Source: PALSA-1336 sp964592725
GTDB taxonomy: Bacteria; Patescibacteriota; Doudnabacteria; UBA920
DNA: 30,448 nt
Assembly (NCBI GenBank): GCA_964592725.1
Contig: CAZQFQ010000014.1
Coordinates: forward strand, 1 to 30,448
Reading direction: 5' to 3'
Shown: in pieces, positions 19,264 to 27,438 of the stretch
Layout: every line of letters begins with the position of its first letter
Numbering within the stretch: position 1 is the stretch's first letter
The notes under the pieces: generated by a model
Told to the model about the DNA's origin: nothing
Database searches by the model: none
What the model saw: only the letters and a program-made list of their open reading frames with translations
Position numbers and translations under genes: made by a program

Positions 19264-20247
19264 TTATGCTTTAATGATTTTACTTTCCAACTTACCCATA
19301 ATCTGATGATTTAATAGAACCTCATCGGTTAACCGCTTAGATAAATCAGGTGCAGTATGGAAAAGTAATTTTCTTAAACAGCACACGGAACCTTTGTCTT
19401 TTTTGATGTTCGGCAGTTGGTTTCCCTTTACTCCGATCAAAGAGTATAAAGAAGTGTTTGCAGGATCTCTGGCTTCGTCTTTAAAGATTTCCACGCTATA
19501 AAAATTCATCCCTAAATCTTGTTCCAACCCCCTCATAAAATCCAAAAAATTATAAATTTGAATTTGACTTTCAATTTCTTTGTCTCCTTTAAATAACTTA
19601 TTTATAATTTCTTGCCTTTTGGGATCATCGTCTCTCCAGTCTTGCACCGCCAAATCAATGCCATTCTCCATAAACCGGATGTAAAAAGGCTTATAAAAAG
19701 GCGCTATCCTAAATTCGCCTCCAAGTTTTATACTTTCCGCCATATTTAGCAAAGCTCTTTTTACTGCTTCGGGATTATTGCACGTTAGCGAATTACTGGA
19801 TAAAACTAAATCCAAACTTTCCGGTTTAAACGGCAAGTCTTGGTGAGAACCAGCTATATAATCCCCTGATTGGGAAAATTCTTTGTAAAACTCAGCAAGA
19901 AGCTCCGCTTCTCTACTTAAATATTCATCGATTCGCAGACCATGTAAAACTCCCTGGTCCAAAGAAATAGAGATGTTGGTTCTTCCTAAATTTTGTTTTG
20001 TTTCTTCTGGATCTTGAGATAAGAAAGCATAAGCCGGATCCATACCAATTACCCTTGTTCCTGTTTTGCCATATTTCTGGTTAGCGACCTTAACAAAATT
20101 TGCCCAACCGGAGCCTACATCTAAAATCAGCCCTTTGTGTTCTAAGTAGCTTTCAGGCAAAGATAATTTATCCATCAAATCTGAGAAATCTCGCGCTGTC
20201 GCGGAAATAGACTCCGGAGATCTAAAACCTCTATTAATTTCAGCCAT
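19264..20247 (-). CDS. class I SAM-dependent methyltransferase-like protein
   Basis: A 327-aa protein with a Rossmann methyltransferase core: motif I LILDVGSGWANFVKVA (about 40-55), an acidic residue at the end of strand 2 (VIGMDPAYAF), motif II-like GDYIAGSHQDLPFKPESLDL (about 127-146) and motif III KLGGEFRIAPF. The C-terminal 100 residues are not a known domain. It lies 7 nt downstream of mutM and 3 nt upstream of a small membrane gene. Substrate unknown. Confidence 0.8.
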   Translation of the reverse strand: MAEINRGFRSPESISATARDFSDLMDKLSLPESYLEHKGLILDVGSGWANFVKVANQKYGKTGTRVIGMDPAYAFLSQDPEETKQNLGRTNISISLDQGVLHGLRIDEYLSREAELLAEFYKEFSQSGDYIAGSHQDLPFKPESLDLVLSSNSLTCNNPEAVKRALLNMAESIKLGGEFRIAPFYKPFYIRFMENGIDLAVQDWRDDDPKRQEIINKLFKGDKEIESQIQIYNFLDFMRGLEQDLGMNFYSVEIFKDEARDPANTSLYSLIGVKGNQLPNIKKDKGSVCCLRKLLFHTAPDLSKRLTDEVLLNHQIMGKLESKIIKA

Positions 20248-20254
20248 AATTAAA

Positions 20255-21241
20255 TCATTTCTGGCAATTCGGACAAAAACTGCCCGTTCTACCGTTTAGT
20301 TTGACGCTTTGTATAATCGTACCACATTTTTTGCACTTTTGCCCTTTGCGCCCGTAAACAAAATGATATTTTCCCATTTGGCCCCAGCTTCCATCAGTTC
20401 TCACAAAATCGCCCACCGATGAGCCTTTGGCTTTTATGGCTTTGGTTAACACCGATTTAATCCATTTGTAGACAGCTGATAATTCTTTATCGCTGAGCGA
20501 TGAAACCCTGCGCGTGGGCCTCACGCCGGCGTGGAATAAAATTTCATCACTATAAATATTGCCGATTCCCGCCACCACTTTGGGATTCATCAGCACCTGC
20601 TTAATTTTACCCATCGGAGCTTTTGACGCGGCCGCTTCAAAAGCTCCGATTGTAAATTCATTATCCAGAGGTTCGGGGCCGTATTCCAGGAGCTCTTTAA
20701 CCTGATCAATTTCGTCATCCCGCACCAGCTTCATATAACCGAATTTGCGGATGTCGTTAAAATATAAATGGGATCCGTCGGTAAATTCAAAAATCACGTG
20801 GGTATGTTTGCCGGGCAATTTAACCGGGGGCGCGGTCAAATTATTGAACATCCGATATTTACCGCCTGTTTTTTCCCGCAATCGGTCATCTTCAAAAATA
20901 AACTGCCCGGTCATTTTAAGATGCACCAAAAGCGAGAGCGAAGCTCTCACCTTATTCCCCTCCCCAAGAAATGGGGAGGGTGTCCCGAGTGCATCCGAGG
21001 GACGGGAGAGGTTGATAATAATCAGTTTCGCCCTCCGCTTTACAGCAGTTATGCGGCGGCCGACCAGCATCTTTTTAAACAATGCAACTTTGCCGTTATC
21101 GGCAACTCTTATATTACTGACTGTATGCGGCCCCATACTGATCATTTTTGGAGCGTTAACAGTAACAGACTTAATGGTCCGCTTTTTTAATTTACGATTA
21201 AGCTCGGAAACTATAGTTTGGACTTCGGGCAACTCGGGCAT
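20255..21241 (-). CDS. mutM: formamidopyrimidine-DNA glycosylase with in-frame repeat insertion
   Basis: Fpg/MutM base-excision repair enzyme that removes oxidised purines and nicks the strand. Start placed at 21241 because the mature N-terminus must be PELPEVQT, with the catalytic proline directly after Met; three upstream in-frame codons are ignored. Further features are HLKMTGQF, KQVLMNPKVVAGIGNIYSDE (helix-two-turn-helix) and the C-terminal zinc finger CKKCGTIIQSVKLNGRTGSF then CPNC. About 24 residues (SRPSDALGTPSPFLGEGNKV and on) before SLLVHLKMTGQ are encoded by a three-hairpin repeat (20934-21002) placed in a surface turn. First gene of an operon with a methyltransferase. Confidence 0.95.
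   Translation of the reverse strand: MPELPEVQTIVSELNRKLKKRTIKSVTVNAPKMISMGPHTVSNIRVADNGKVALFKKMLVGRRITAVKRRAKLIIINLSRPSDALGTPSPFLGEGNKVRASLSLLVHLKMTGQFIFEDDRLREKTGGKYRMFNNLTAPPVKLPGKHTHVIFEFTDGSHLYFNDIRKFGYMKLVRDDEIDQVKELLEYGPEPLDNEFTIGAFEAAASKAPMGKIKQVLMNPKVVAGIGNIYSDEILFHAGVRPTRRVSSLSDKELSAVYKWIKSVLTKAIKAKGSSVGDFVRTDGSWGQMGKYHFVYGRKGQKCKKCGTIIQSVKLNGRTGSFCPNCQK
20934..21002. repeat. three-hairpin palindromic repeat inside mutM
   Basis: GAGAGC/GCTCTC with loop GAA (20934-20948), CCCTCCCC/GGGGAGGG (about 20957-20980), and GTCCC/GGGAC (20982-21002). Same composite as at 28388-28522 and 29369-29413, here read in frame. Confidence 0.78.
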
Positions 21242-21255
21242 AATTTTCATAACAG

Positions 21256-21335
21256 AAATTAAGAAATTAGTGAAATTGTGAAATTAGGGAGCTCCCATAA
21301 TTTCCCAATTTCCACAATTTCATTATTTCTATTTT
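21256..21335. repeat. AAATTAGTGAAATTG inverted short-period repeat
   Basis: Left half AAATTAAGAAATTAGTGAAA, right half TTTCCACAATTTCATTATTT, facing each other around GGGAGCTCCC. It fills the divergent mutM/relA space. Related units at 8732 and 28770. Confidence 0.65.
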
Positions 21336-21377
21336 TTTCTGTTCAATACCATTATACCATCAAACCCCTCAACGTGA

Positions 21378-21383
21378 TATAAT
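21378..21383 (+). promoter_or_regulatory. -10 box of the RelA/SpoT gene, leaderless arrangement
   Basis: Perfect TATAAT ending 9 nt before ATG 21393; no Shine-Dalgarno. No convincing -35 at 17 bp. Confidence 0.5.
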
Positions 21384-21392
21384 TATAAAACT

Positions 21393-22907
21393 ATGAAGCA
21401 ATTTCCCGATTTCCTAAAATCAATCCCCCACAAATTCAGCCCAAAAGAAGAGCAAATTTTAAGGCGCGCTTATGAAATTTCCAACCGCGCTCACGAGGGG
21501 CAAAAACGCAAAAACGGCGACCCGTATTTTTCGCATCCGCGCGAAGCGGCCATAACTTTGGGCCAAATTTTCCCCGACGCTTCAACCTTGGCAGCCACTT
21601 TGCTCCACGATGTCCCCGAAGACACAAACTTTTCTTTGGAAAAATTGGAGGCGGAGTTTGGCCCGGAAATCGCCAATTTAATTGACGGCGTGACCCAGCT
21701 TGGCCAGGTGCGGATGAAGGACGGCAAAGATAAATTTTATGTCGAAAACCTGCGCAAATTGTTTATCGCCACCAGCCAGGACATCCGCGTAATCCTGATT
21801 AAATTGGCCGACCGCATCCACAATATGCGCACCATCCAGTTTATCCCGCCGGAAAAACAGCTTAAAGTCGCAAGCGAAACTTTGGAAATCTACGCGCCCA
21901 TTGCCGCCCGCCTGGGCATCGGCAACTGGAAAGACGAGCTGGAAAATTTATCTTTTAAAATTGTTTACCCCAAAGAGTACGCGGAAACCAAACAACTTTT
22001 GGCCAGGGAGCTAAAAAACCGCGAAGAGAGCATCAAAGAAATGGAAAAAATGCTCCATCATACCCTGCGAACAGAAGGCATAAAATATTTGGAAATTAAC
22101 GGGCGCGTCAAACGCCTGTATTCCCTGTTTCGAAAACTGCAAAAATACCAAAATGACATTACCAAAATTAATGATATTGTCGCTCTGCGGATTATTACCA
22201 AATCCACGGCCGATTGCTACGCCGCCTTAGGCATAATCCACAAATATTTTCAGCCTCTGCCGGGAAGAATTAAAGATTACATCGCCACGCCCAAACCTAA
22301 CGGCTACCAAAGTTTACACACCACCGTTTTTAACAAGGACGGCAAAACTTTTGAAATCCAAATCCGCACCGACTTAATGCACGAAGAAGCCGAACGAGGG
22401 GTAGCCGCCCACTGGTTTTACGCCGAAGAAGGCAAGCCAGAAAGCGTGGGACGGATTCAGGCAAACTGGATTCGGGAACTGCAGTCCTGGCAGGAAGAAA
22501 CCCAAAATCCCGAAGAATTTTTGGAAAGCCTGAAAATAGATTTTTTTCGCGACCGGATTTTTGTATTCACCCCCAAAGGCGATATTAAAGATTTGCCGGC
22601 CGGCGCCAGCGTCATAGATTTTGCCTTTGCCGTGCACACCGATTTGGGCCTGCATATGATGGGCGCCAAAATTAACGACAAAATGAAAAGCATATACGAC
22701 GAGCTGGAAAACGAGGACACCGTGGAAATTATTAAAAGCAAAAAAGAAGCGACCATTTCCCGCGACTGGCTCAAAGCCGCCAAAACCCACAGCGCAAAAA
22801 ACCGCATCCGCCACTACCTAAACGAGCACAACCAGGGCATCATTGACCGCATAAAAGAATTAAAATTAAAAGATTTTACTTTGCCGAAGTTTTTTAGGAA
22901 AAAATGA
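21393..22907 (+). CDS. short RelA/SpoT-type (p)ppGpp synthetase/hydrolase
   Basis: A 504-aa stringent-response enzyme. Order of domains: HD hydrolase (about 20-160; His48, HD at 72-73 in LLHDVPEDT, Asp140 in LADRIHNMR), synthetase (about 225-350; GRVKRLYSLFRK, DIVALRII, GRIKDYIATPKPNGYQSLHT region, EIQIRTDLMHEEAERGVAAHW), TGS (about 385-450; VFTPKGDIKDLPAGASVIDFA). It ends soon after TGS: the helical, zinc-finger and ACT domains of the usual 700-aa enzyme are missing. Both active sites look intact, so a bifunctional enzyme is likely. Convergent with the 211-aa gene; they share a terminator. Confidence 0.95.
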   Translation: MKQFPDFLKSIPHKFSPKEEQILRRAYEISNRAHEGQKRKNGDPYFSHPREAAITLGQIFPDASTLAATLLHDVPEDTNFSLEKLEAEFGPEIANLIDGVTQLGQVRMKDGKDKFYVENLRKLFIATSQDIRVILIKLADRIHNMRTIQFIPPEKQLKVASETLEIYAPIAARLGIGNWKDELENLSFKIVYPKEYAETKQLLARELKNREESIKEMEKMLHHTLRTEGIKYLEINGRVKRLYSLFRKLQKYQNDITKINDIVALRIITKSTADCYAALGIIHKYFQPLPGRIKDYIATPKPNGYQSLHTTVFNKDGKTFEIQIRTDLMHEEAERGVAAHWFYAEEGKPESVGRIQANWIRELQSWQEETQNPEEFLESLKIDFFRDRIFVFTPKGDIKDLPAGASVIDFAFAVHTDLGLHMMGAKINDKMKSIYDELENEDTVEIIKSKKEATISRDWLKAAKTHSAKNRIRHYLNEHNQGIIDRIKELKLKDFTLPKFFRKK

Positions 22908-22936
22908 ACGGTGGCCGGAACGGTCACCGTTTTTTC
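22907..22936. terminator. bidirectional terminator overlapping two stop codons
   Basis: AACGGTGGCC/GGTCACCGTT (one G-T pair), loop GGAAC, T run on the plus side and A run on the other. It contains the last base of the RelA/SpoT stop and the stop codon of the converging 211-aa gene. Confidence 0.88.
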
Positions 22937-23559
22937 TTCACCGGCGAAATCAGGTCGGGAAGCGAGACTAGCGTTAAAACCAGACGACCCTTGTCGGGAA
23001 GCGTCCGGAAAGTCAGCCGCTTTACGTTGCGCCAATTGCCGGTCCTGGACTGCCGAGGAACATATATTTCATCGGTCAAAACCTGTCCGGGAATTATCTC
23101 CAGTTCTACCCGGATATAACGCTCCCATTTTTCAAACAGGAAAGAAATATCGCAGGCTAGGCGCCGTAAGTCTAGGACTTTTCCTTGAAAGTACCCTTTG
23201 AGCCGGTCAAAGTCCATAATTTCCGACTCGCAGGTTCCAGCCAGCAACAAGTGCTGTAGCCACGCCTCCTCGCGGTCAACCTGACCGATATGGTCGAATG
23301 GCAAATCCTCTAAAGAAAATACGTGACGCATCAGATAGTCAAAGGATTCACGATCAGGTAGCAAGGCCTGATTGGTGATCAACTTGGCAAGAAAATCGTA
23401 CAGCCGGTGGAGGTAGCCGCTGGCGGCGTCAAACTCCTGTTTCTGGCTTTGCCGATAAAGCTTAAGAGACTTTTGCTGGCTGTTGACTGATGCCTGCAGT
23501 CTGCGCATGGACTCCTGAAAAGGGTTATAAAAGCCGTTTTTACTGGTTTTTTCGGGCAT
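22924..23559 (-). CDS. 211-aa orphan protein, function unknown
   Basis: A soluble protein. The N-terminal half is helical and Gln/Arg-rich with coiled-coil character (MRRLQASVNSQQKSLKLYRQ at 18-37), the middle holds FDYLMRHVFSLEDLPFDHIG, and the C-terminal part is beta-rich (RYIRVELEIIPGQVLTDEIY, then RLVLTLVSLPDLI). No family recognised. It has a near-consensus promoter (23582-23610), a strong AGGAGGG and codon use unlike the housekeeping genes (more GCC, CTG, CGG), as do the genes at 9723-11347 and 30212. It may be recently acquired. Confidence 0.7.
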   Translation of the reverse strand: MPEKTSKNGFYNPFQESMRRLQASVNSQQKSLKLYRQSQKQEFDAASGYLHRLYDFLAKLITNQALLPDRESFDYLMRHVFSLEDLPFDHIGQVDREEAWLQHLLLAGTCESEIMDFDRLKGYFQGKVLDLRRLACDISFLFEKWERYIRVELEIIPGQVLTDEIYVPRQSRTGNWRNVKRLTFRTLPDKGRLVLTLVSLPDLISPVKKKR

Positions 23560-23581
23560 TGAAGCCCTCCTTTAATAACAC

Positions 23582-23610
23582 ATTATAACAAAGAGGAATT
23601 TTAATATCAA
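23582..23610 (-). promoter_or_regulatory. promoter of the 211-aa orphan gene
   Basis: TTGATA (23605-23610), 17-bp spacer, TATAAT (23582-23587), then AAAGGAGGG before ATG 23559. Confidence 0.82.
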
Positions 23611-23619
23611 CCCAATTTT

Positions 23620-23762
23620 AAACTCCCCTTTCGGAGTTTTTATGTTTATCGGTTATTATTAAGAGATCCTTCACCCTCAGATGCATTCGGGTTCAGGATG
23701 ACGCCGGAGTACGAAAGCTTCAGCGTCGCATCAGCGTACTTATCAGCGACCGATCAGCGGCA
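23620..23762. repeat. hairpin plus two repeat families downstream of the adenylate kinase-like gene
   Basis: 23620-23640: AAACTCC/GGAGTTT hairpin with flanking T run, a possible terminator. 23662-23705: GAGATCCTTCACC...GGATGACGCC element. 23716-23762: CATCAGCG/ATCAGCGACC units as in the metK leader. Confidence 0.6.
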
Positions 23763-24827
23763 CTACAATCCCAAAACCCCGGCGATTTGTTTTATCATGC
23801 CGACTACTACGGCCGGAGGCAGGAGACTGTAGGAATCTTTGCCCTCGTCGTCTTTGACAATCCAGGGACTTTCCAAGGTCGTAATTTTGCCGGTAGCTTC
23901 GTCCAATTTATAGCTGTACGAAGGCGTTAATTCATAATCGTCCACCTTTTCGGCGGCTTCATCAACCGGTACGGAGTTCCGCAAATACACTTTGGGTACG
24001 CCGGTCAGCGTCAGCAATTTTTGAAAAATTTGGTTGTCGACTTCCAAACGGGCGCGAATCGGCTCTATGCCAAGCTCATCCCCCTCTTTGGGTAACATCC
24101 GTTCCTTGTTGCAAGAAGGCGTATCGCACATTAGATAAAACTGCTTGGTAGCGGAATCGTAACCGACGTCTTTAGTGGCCAAAAGTTTTGTGTTGCGCGG
24201 CGTCTTGCAGATTGGACAAACGACGCGGTATTTAATGCGTTCGTCAATAATGGAATTTGGCACGTTTAAAAATACAAAAAAATCCGGCTCTTTAGGATAG
24301 CCAATAAGCTCTTTAAGGTATAAAGAATAATTGATTTGATCGTGGGCGCGAGGGAAGCCGTCAATAAAAACCGCCTGTCTCGGCCGCTTGCTTATTTCAT
24401 ACTTTATCAGAGCCAAAATCAACTCCGAAGAAATAAGAGTGGATTGGCTTCGGCCGCCGATAAGGTCCAAAGTTTCTTCCACGCTGTGGAAACCGCGGTA
24501 ATTATTTTTTAAAAAATCAACCAGGCTCTGTTTTTCTTTTTCATCCTCCAGACTTTTATGTATATCTCGGACAATGTCGCCAACGGCAAGATGTCCAATA
24601 TGCTCGGCTCCGACCGCTTCCATAAATAATTTGGAATATGTGCCTTTGCCGGAATTTTTTTTGCCCAGCAAAAAACCCACAAAAGCTCCTTTTTGCAAAT
24701 ATTTTTGGAGTTTCTTGATTTCATTTCCGGCTTTGGCCTCAAAATATTTTTTGCGGGATTTTGGATCGTTTAAGTCAAATTTTTCCGCCACACCGGCTGT
24801 CTTAGTTTTAAATACTGGAAAAGTCAT
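23763..24827 (-). CDS. adenylate kinase-like nucleoside monophosphate kinase with zinc LID and C-terminal extension
   Basis: A 354-aa P-loop NMP kinase, longer than the usual 215 aa. P-loop GKKNSGKGTYSK (55-66), HLAVGDIVRD (79-88), FIDGFPRAHDQ (154-164), a LID with four cysteines (Cys204, Cys207, Cys234, Cys239; CPIC...CDTPSC) and a closing ARLEVDNQ arginine region. A 45-residue N-terminal extension precedes the P-loop, and about 70 residues follow the core (KVDDYELTPSYSYKLDE onward). The LID cysteines suggest a structural zinc. AMP is the likely acceptor, but the divergent P-loop leaves this open. It follows the cyclophilin gene in direction of transcription, separated by a tandem repeat. 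Confidence 0.85.
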   Translation of the reverse strand: MTFPVFKTKTAGVAEKFDLNDPKSRKKYFEAKAGNEIKKLQKYLQKGAFVGFLLGKKNSGKGTYSKLFMEAVGAEHIGHLAVGDIVRDIHKSLEDEKEKQSLVDFLKNNYRGFHSVEETLDLIGGRSQSTLISSELILALIKYEISKRPRQAVFIDGFPRAHDQINYSLYLKELIGYPKEPDFFVFLNVPNSIIDERIKYRVVCPICKTPRNTKLLATKDVGYDSATKQFYLMCDTPSCNKERMLPKEGDELGIEPIRARLEVDNQIFQKLLTLTGVPKVYLRNSVPVDEAAEKVDDYELTPSYSYKLDEATGKITTLESPWIVKDDEGKDSYSLLPPAVVVGMIKQIAGVLGL

Positions 24828-24846
24828 AGGGTTAGTGCTCAGTGCT

Positions 24847-24979
24847 TAGTGCTTAGCGAATAGGATAGGAGGTGTTATCCTATTCACTATTCTCTATGCA
24901 CTAATCACTAGTGAATAGTGCTTAGTGAATAGGAAAGGATGCCTTATCCTATTCACTATTCTCTATGCACTAATCACTA
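24847..24979. repeat. two tandem 64-bp hairpin units, period 69 bp
   Basis: Units at 24847-24910 and 24916-24979 are nearly identical: each starts TAGTGCTTAG, carries an inner GAATAGGA...TCCTATTC stem and ends CTCTATGCACTAATCACTA. The second unit supplies the TAG stop codon of the cyclophilin gene. Confidence 0.85.
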
Positions 24980-25756
24980 TTTAATGATCTTAACCGACTC
25001 CATAACCACCGGCGTGACCGGACTGCCGTCTGTTGGGCCCATTACCGGGGTGATGGGAACCTGGCCGATTTTATCCACCACGTCCTGCCCGGAAATAACT
25101 TTGCCGAAAATTGTGTAGTTATGCGGCAGGTTGTTGTCGGCCAGCATAATAAAGAACTGACTGCCGTTGGTATTTGGACCGGAGTTGGCCATGGCAAGCA
25201 CGCCTTTAAGATATCCTGCCTTGTATGATGGAGTGCTCGGATTTAGCTCGTCGGCAAACGGCTTGCCAAAAGCCGACTGGCCGCCGGTGCCGTTGCCGTT
25301 TGGATCGCCGCCTTGGATAACAAATCCCTGGGCCACGCGGTGGAAAGTTAAACAATCATAATATCCGGAATCGGTTAACCGCAAAAAATTCTGCACGGCC
25401 AAAGGCGCGTCTTTGTCGTAAAACTCAACCGTGATATTGCCGAAATCCTTTACGCTGATTTGCACTTCCCTGTTTGCTATATCCATATTGGCGTTTGAGC
25501 TTAATTTGGAGGGGTCAAAATCCCTGACGCAAGTGCCGGCGCTTGCCGTTGCCGGCGTGGCGGTCGCTACGCTGTTGGCCGGCTGGTTGTTATTGGTAGC
25601 CGGAGCCTGCTGGTTTTGTTGCGTTTGGGAATTATCCACGGCAACCGGAGTCGGAATTACCAAAGGCTTGGTTTGTTGCCAATAAAAATATCCTGCCGCG
25701 GCCGCGCCGACTATAATTATCGCGATGATGACTAAAAACAGCGTTTTGTTGGTCAT
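24977..25756 (-). CDS. membrane-anchored cyclophilin-type peptidyl-prolyl isomerase
   Basis: A 259-aa protein with an uncleaved-looking N-terminal helix (LFLVIIAIIIVGAAAAGYFY, 6-25), a low-complexity Gln/Asn/Thr/Ala linker (about 38-75) and a cyclophilin domain (about 90-258). Catalytic-region motifs are YYDCLTFHRVAQGFVIQGGD (132-151; FHR active site), NGTGGQSAFGKPFADE, LAMANSGPNTNGSQFFI and NYTIFGKVISG. It should fold exported proteins on the outer face of the membrane. The stop codon is provided by a repeat unit. Confidence 0.95.
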   Translation of the reverse strand: MTNKTLFLVIIAIIIVGAAAAGYFYWQQTKPLVIPTPVAVDNSQTQQNQQAPATNNNQPANSVATATPATASAGTCVRDFDPSKLSSNANMDIANREVQISVKDFGNITVEFYDKDAPLAVQNFLRLTDSGYYDCLTFHRVAQGFVIQGGDPNGNGTGGQSAFGKPFADELNPSTPSYKAGYLKGVLAMANSGPNTNGSQFFIMLADNNLPHNYTIFGKVISGQDVVDKIGQVPITPVMGPTDGSPVTPVVMESVKIIK

Positions 25757-25842
25757 TGTTTGTCCTTGTTAATTGATTCTTAGATTATCTTATCATAGGC
25801 TAAAATTTAATTCAACCGCCCGCCAAAAGCCAATCGCTCACA

Positions 25843-25981
25843 CGGCGTCATTCTGAGTCATGAGTGCATCCGAATGACGAAGAATCTCCTTACGATTTAC
25901 AATGGCACTCTATATATAGATATATAGGAGATCCTTCGCCCGCTTGGTTTTGCCGATGACGGGCTCGGGATGACGCCGGTG
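25843..25981. repeat. inverted pair of GTCATYCTGA/GGATCTCC elements
   Basis: A plus-oriented element (25846-25890, GCGTCATTCTGAGTCATGAG...AGAATCTCC) faces an inverted one (25926-25980, GGAGATCCTTCGCC...GGGATGACGCC); together they can form one long composite hairpin. Related single copies at 9531 and 23662. Rest of the 25757-25995 gap shows nothing. Confidence 0.7.
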
Positions 25982-25995
25982 AAAGAATGTTTTTA

Positions 25996-27438
25996 TCACA
26001 CTTCCGGCTGATTCTCAATTTTAGACGCAAAAAACTTAAGCAGAAAGTAAACCCCAAAGACTCCCCCAATCAAAACCCAAAATATTAAGGCGGAAATTTG
26101 AAAATTCAAATAACTGTAAGGCAAGCCGGCAAAAAAGGAAGTTATTTTTAAAATATAGAGCAAAAATAAGTTGGCCACGAACGCAAAACCCGGGCCAACG
26201 ACGGGGAGCACGGATAAAAACCCAAACAGCATTGTCAGGGACAAAATGGGCATAATCAGAACGTTGACTATGGGCGCCGACAGGCTCAACACGCCGAAGT
26301 CCAGCAAAATTATGGGCATGGTGGAAACCACGGCGGCCAACGTTATTAAAAAATATTTTTTGACGCCAAAGCCTTCCGGAATTTTTGGCGTCAGTTGGTT
26401 AAAGACCGGCAAAAAATGGACAATGCCCAGCGTGGCGGCAAACGACAGCTGAAAGCCCACGTCCCAAAATAAAATCCTGGGATTAGCAATTAACATAACC
26501 AGTGCGGCAAAAAACAGCGCCGGAACTATGGAATATTGCCGGCCGATGTTTAATGCAATCAAAAGTAAAAAGCCCATTATGGCGGCACGCAAAACCGAGG
26601 ACGGCGCGCCGGTAATTATCACAAAGCCGATGAGAGCAAAAATAGTCAGCCAAAAAACCGCTCGCCTGCCTAAATAAACGGCCAACGCGGCCAAAAGGGT
26701 AACAATAATTGTCACTTTATACCCGTCCACCGCGATAATGTGCGACGCGCCGGTTTCGCTAAAATCGCTAACGATGGCCTGGGGCAAAATCCCTTTTTGG
26801 CCGGTTAAAATCGCCAACAGTAACCCGTCCTGCGGCTCGTCCAACAGCTCTTTTATTTTTCCGCTGAAAGCCTCTTTAACTCTAAACAGCTGATACTTTA
26901 CGGGGTTAAGTCGGTTGCTTTTTAAAATCATGACTTTTGGATAGCTCATCACCGCGTAAACGTTAAACCTTTCCAGATATTTTTCGTAGTCAAAATCGCC
27001 GGTATTTTTAGGAACGGTCGGCTTACCTTCCACGACCACCCAGTCGCCGTAAAAAAATTTTTGCGTCAACGGCGCGGTGATTAAAATATTCTGGCTAAAA
27101 CCGTCCGGGGTAAAAGTAATTAACTGCTCGTTGCTCCTGACATCTACATCTTCTGTTATGTAACCTTCCAACTGCTGTTTATTGTCCAACAGATTTTGAT
27201 ACTCATTCGGCACCACGGACATTCCCAGTCTTAAAGCCCCGAGTCCGGCGCAAAATAAAAACAGCGCCGCAAGCGCGGATTTTTTATTTTGACCGAAAAA
27301 AAATAAGCCAAACCCGGCCGCGCAAACCGCCAAAAAAATGTCTGTGGCCGAAGCCGGAATATTAAATTTGGAGGCGATTAGTATGCCGACAGCAAAACTT
27401 AAGGCAATACCGATAAAAATTTTACTTTTGGACATCAA
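25996..27438 (-). CDS. comEC: ComEC/Rec2-family DNA uptake channel, short form
   Basis: A 480-aa polytopic membrane protein. N-terminal helices and a DUF4131-like soluble part (about 85-170, with LEGYITEDVDVRSNEQLITF and FYGDWVVVEGKP) are followed by the competence domain: LLLAILTGQKGILP, FSETGASHIIAVDGYKVTII (the usual LAVSGLHV has DG here), APSSVLRAAIMGFLLL, WDVGFQLSFAATLGIV and STMPIILLDFGVLSLSAPIV. The C-terminal metallo-hydrolase domain of longer ComEC proteins is absent. It would form the inner-membrane channel for single-stranded DNA during transformation. The start overlaps the DUF167 gene by 17 nt. ATG at codon 2 is equally possible. Confidence 0.9.
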   Translation of the reverse strand: MMSKSKIFIGIALSFAVGILIASKFNIPASATDIFLAVCAAGFGLFFFGQNKKSALAALFLFCAGLGALRLGMSVVPNEYQNLLDNKQQLEGYITEDVDVRSNEQLITFTPDGFSQNILITAPLTQKFFYGDWVVVEGKPTVPKNTGDFDYEKYLERFNVYAVMSYPKVMILKSNRLNPVKYQLFRVKEAFSGKIKELLDEPQDGLLLAILTGQKGILPQAIVSDFSETGASHIIAVDGYKVTIIVTLLAALAVYLGRRAVFWLTIFALIGFVIITGAPSSVLRAAIMGFLLLIALNIGRQYSIVPALFFAALVMLIANPRILFWDVGFQLSFAATLGIVHFLPVFNQLTPKIPEGFGVKKYFLITLAAVVSTMPIILLDFGVLSLSAPIVNVLIMPILSLTMLFGFLSVLPVVGPGFAFVANLFLLYILKITSFFAGLPYSYLNFQISALIFWVLIGGVFGVYFLLKFFASKIENQPEV

